Source of the DNA: 70-18 sp041691815
Lineage (GTDB): Bacteria; Pseudomonadota; Alphaproteobacteria; Acetobacterales; Acetobacteraceae
Assembly: GCA_041691815.1 (NCBI GenBank)
Contig: JBEPTZ010000171.1
Coordinates: 1-7,724 of the forward strand
Reading direction: 5' to 3'
Length of the DNA stretch: 7,724 nt
The position numbers were made by a program, and so were the translations under genes. The notes beneath the pieces were generated by a model. The model was not told the origin of the DNA. It saw only the letters and a list, made by a program, of their open reading frames with translations, and made no database searches. Below, in pieces: positions 6,364 to 7,724 of this stretch; within the stretch, counting starts at the first letter, position 1; every line of letters begins with the position of its first letter.

Positions 6364-7083
6364 ATGATCGTTGTTGTTTATAACAACAGAGCACCGAATA
6401 CGGATGGGTATATCCAAGATGCGAAGAAGGCCAGAAACGCAATCGGCGCTGGCTCTGTGCGCGAGATGGCAGAGAAACTTGGCAACCTCCCCGACCACTC
6501 TGTCCAGACACTCATCATAGCCGATCACGGCGCGTCAGGCGTGCAGGGCGTCGGGAGCGGCCAGACTGCCGACTTGTCGGTCGGTACCAATCTCAGCGCC
6601 GAGTTTATCAAAGCGTCACAGATCAACGTCAATGACGGCCTCAAGGATGGCGCGACTGGCATGGTCGGCGCCCAGGGAACCGGGCCGGAGCCAATGATCG
6701 GGTATCTCCTGAAGTTGACGAAAATGTCGTTCACTTCGACGAATCAGGCAGGGTTTATTGACGTGATACGAAAGAAGCTCAAGCAGGGTGGCTACCTGCT
6801 TTTGGCCGGATGCAGCGTGGGCGACGGCGACGACGGCAAAAATCTGTTGCAAAGCCTCGGACTGTCGATGCAGAACCACATCCGCGTTCTGGCCAGCCGG
6901 TATCAGACCAGTTGGACAGATACCACGAAGCCAATAATCTACCCTGCCCGCTGGCGCTCTTCAGGGACTCCTCCCAGGCTCGTGCCATCCGACATGATTG
7001 GGTACATGGGCATGCGGGACCTGAGCTCGGGCGAGATTCAGACGGTGCTGGATAAAACCGATATCATGTCAACCGGCATGTAG
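6364..7083 (+). CDS. Stand-alone caspase-like (clan CD / DUF4347-like) protein
   Basis: This is an intact 239-residue protein with a good ribosome binding site and no signal peptide or membrane segment, so probably cytosolic. I do not recognise the exact family. Two blocks fit the caspase-hemoglobinase (clan CD) pattern: a hydrophobic strand followed by His-Gly (TLIIADHGASG, His55-Gly56) and a second strand followed by Cys (GGYLLLAGCSVGDGDDG, Cys150). The second block, with its downstream helix and IRVLASRYQTSW, closely resembles DUF4347 domains, where a strand, GC and Gly-rich loop precede a helix and an Ala-Ser strand. DUF4347 is normally the N-terminal part of giant adhesins; here it would be a whole protein. 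The 95 residues between His and Cys contain a Gly-rich segment. Codons are less GC-biased than in neighbours, including three ATA, suggesting separate acquisition. Cysteine protease activity is inference; a non-catalytic role is possible. Confidence 0.82.
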   Translation: MIVVVYNNRAPNTDGYIQDAKKARNAIGAGSVREMAEKLGNLPDHSVQTLIIADHGASGVQGVGSGQTADLSVGTNLSAEFIKASQINVNDGLKDGATGMVGAQGTGPEPMIGYLLKLTKMSFTSTNQAGFIDVIRKKLKQGGYLLLAGCSVGDGDDGKNLLQSLGLSMQNHIRVLASRYQTSWTDTTKPIIYPARWRSSGTPPRLVPSDMIGYMGMRDLSSGEIQTVLDKTDIMSTGM

Positions 7084-7267
7084 CTGGCGCGCCCTGCCGA
7101 GGGCTGGCTGGGATGACGTTCCGCCCTGCTGGCCCGTTCCGGCGCCCGCCGCTTCGTCCGCGCGCCTGAATCGCTGCCATACTCGGCACGCTGGCCGCCT
7201 TGGGCCAGGCCCGCCCTGCCCCGGACCGGCGCTTTAGCACCCGATCGGATTGATGAACGGAGGGGAT

Positions 7268-7344
7268 TGGCGGACCCGACACGATTCGAACGTGCGACCT
7301 TCGCCTTCGGAGGGCGACGCTCTATCCAACTGAGCTACGGGTCC
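7268..7344 (-). tRNA. tRNA-Arg (anticodon CCG)
   Basis: The minus strand folds into a full cloverleaf of 77 bases. The acceptor stem pairs GGACCCG with CGGGTCC, the D arm has GCTC-AGTTGGATA-GAGC, the anticodon stem TCGCC/GGCGA encloses the loop CTCCGAA with anticodon CCG (reads CGG, arginine), and the T arm has GTTCGAAT. The discriminator is G and the CCA is encoded (7268-7270 on the plus strand). It follows its own promoter and reads away from the small gene at 7511. tRNA-Arg genes are common integration sites, and accessory-looking DNA lies just beyond its 3' end. Confidence 0.98.
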
Positions 7345-7373
7345 CGCGCACCCCGAGCGGGGCGACGCGCGAT

Positions 7374-7402
7374 CCTATAGCGGCATTCCCGGCAAACCTC
7401 AA
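7374..7402 (-). promoter_or_regulatory. Sigma70-type promoter for tRNA-Arg
   Basis: On the minus strand TTGAGG (7397-7402) and TATAGG (7374-7379) are separated by 17 bases. Transcription would begin around 7367, about 23 bases before the mature tRNA. The initially transcribed region is very GC-rich (CCCCGAGCGGGG hairpin at about 7350-7361), as in stringently controlled stable-RNA promoters. Confidence 0.6.
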
Positions 7403-7510
7403 CTGCCGGCTTTCATCGCGGCAATTCTCATTATGATCGGATGACGCGCCACACGTGGCAAACAGGCGAATGGCGACACAGCGTGGGCATGATGAGAACT
7501 GCTGGTTTCA

Positions 7511-7724
7511 TCACGGCCAGGTTCGCACCCGGTCCGCCTCCTGCTCCGCCGTCAGATGCGATGGACCGTCGGCCACGCCGCGCGGATGACCCGGTACGGT
7601 GTCGGGGTCCTTCCAACAGTTCACCGATCCCAGGCTGCGGGTGCAGTACGCCGGCGGCTCGGGCTCTGGCTCAATGGGCCGGCAGTAGGTCTTGCCCTGG
7701 TCCAGCCGCACCACGGAACAATCC
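7511..7724 (-). CDS. Small Cys/Pro-rich conserved hypothetical protein, 5' partial
   Basis: The minus-strand frame is open to the right edge and ends at a TGA at 7511-7513. It reads DCSVVRLDQGKTYCRPIEPE, then PEPPAYCTRSLGSVNCWKDP, and closes with GVADGPSHLTAEQEADRVRTWP. The RLDQGKTYC, YCTRSLG and NCW segments and the conserved-looking end resemble short envelope or lipoprotein-like proteins I associate with Rhodospirillales; I know no function for them. The paired cysteines fit an exported, disulfide-bonded protein, but the signal region is outside the window and the Asp before the first visible Cys does not make a good lipobox. An internal GTG at 7714 is an open-frame start only; the true start is upstream. 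It appears to be ordinary chromosomal flank beyond the tRNA. Confidence 0.7.
   Translation of the reverse strand, partial: DCSVVRLDQGKTYCRPIEPEPEPPAYCTRSLGSVNCWKDPDTVPGHPRGVADGPSHLTAEQEADRVRTWP

Noticed and set aside
7091..7104. GCCCT-GCCG-AGGGC hairpin just after the caspase-like gene
   Set aside because: The stem is only five base pairs and no T-run follows, so it is not good enough to call a terminator.
7449..7460. Palindrome GCCAC-AC-GTGGC between tRNA and the small gene
   Set aside because: It is a short isolated palindrome in GC-rich DNA with no supporting promoter or terminator context.

Overview
The window is GC-rich bacterial DNA. Codon use, an IstA/IstB-type IS21 remnant, a 2-pyrone-dicarboxylate-hydrolase-like amidohydrolase and a small Cys/Pro-rich C-terminal protein of a type I associate with Rhodospirillales all suggest an alphaproteobacterium, perhaps Acetobacteraceae. 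That placement is inference; no taxonomic marker other than a tRNA is present.

Layout, left to right. (1) Positions 1-446, plus strand: the 3' half of an amidohydrolase gene, broken by a one-base frameshift near 222. (2) Positions 447-839: no supportable gene, only a strong hairpin at 762-788. (3) Positions 840-4709, minus strand, with homology-like sequence continuing to about 4830: a very large nSTAND1-type P-loop NTPase with an N-terminal DUF4062/TIR-like domain, NTPase module, one transmembrane helix and an array of strikingly regular 48-residue helical repeats. Its 5' end is cut off at a short inverted repeat at 4827-4858. (4) Positions 4838-5043, plus strand: a gene fragment of unknown function. 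(5) Positions 5043-6037, minus strand: a decayed IS21-family element (start of istB plus the C-terminal half of istA). (6) Positions 6038-6226, plus strand: the C-terminal end of a YgjP/DUF45-type zinc metallopeptidase. (7) Positions 6364-7083, plus strand: an intact 239-residue protein with the His-Gly and Cys signatures of a caspase-like (clan CD/DUF4347-like) fold. (8) Positions 7268-7344, minus strand: tRNA-Arg(CCG), with a good promoter. (9) Positions 7511-7724, minus strand: the C-terminal part of a small conserved-looking protein that runs off the window.

The stretch from about 840 to 7083 reads as an accessory region next to a tRNA gene. A large signalling NTPase, two gene fragments, an IS21 remnant and a stand-alone caspase-like gene lie between apparently ordinary chromosomal genes. 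nSTAND NTPases and caspase-like proteases are both recurrent parts of prokaryotic conflict and signalling systems, and DUF45 metallopeptidases often sit beside restriction genes, so a partly eroded defence island is a reasonable hypothesis. The sequence alone does not show that the surviving NTPase and the caspase-like protein work together. The most interesting items are the caspase-like gene, the 48-residue repeat array with a Cys in place of the first P-loop glycine, and the inverted-repeat junction that removed the NTPase start.
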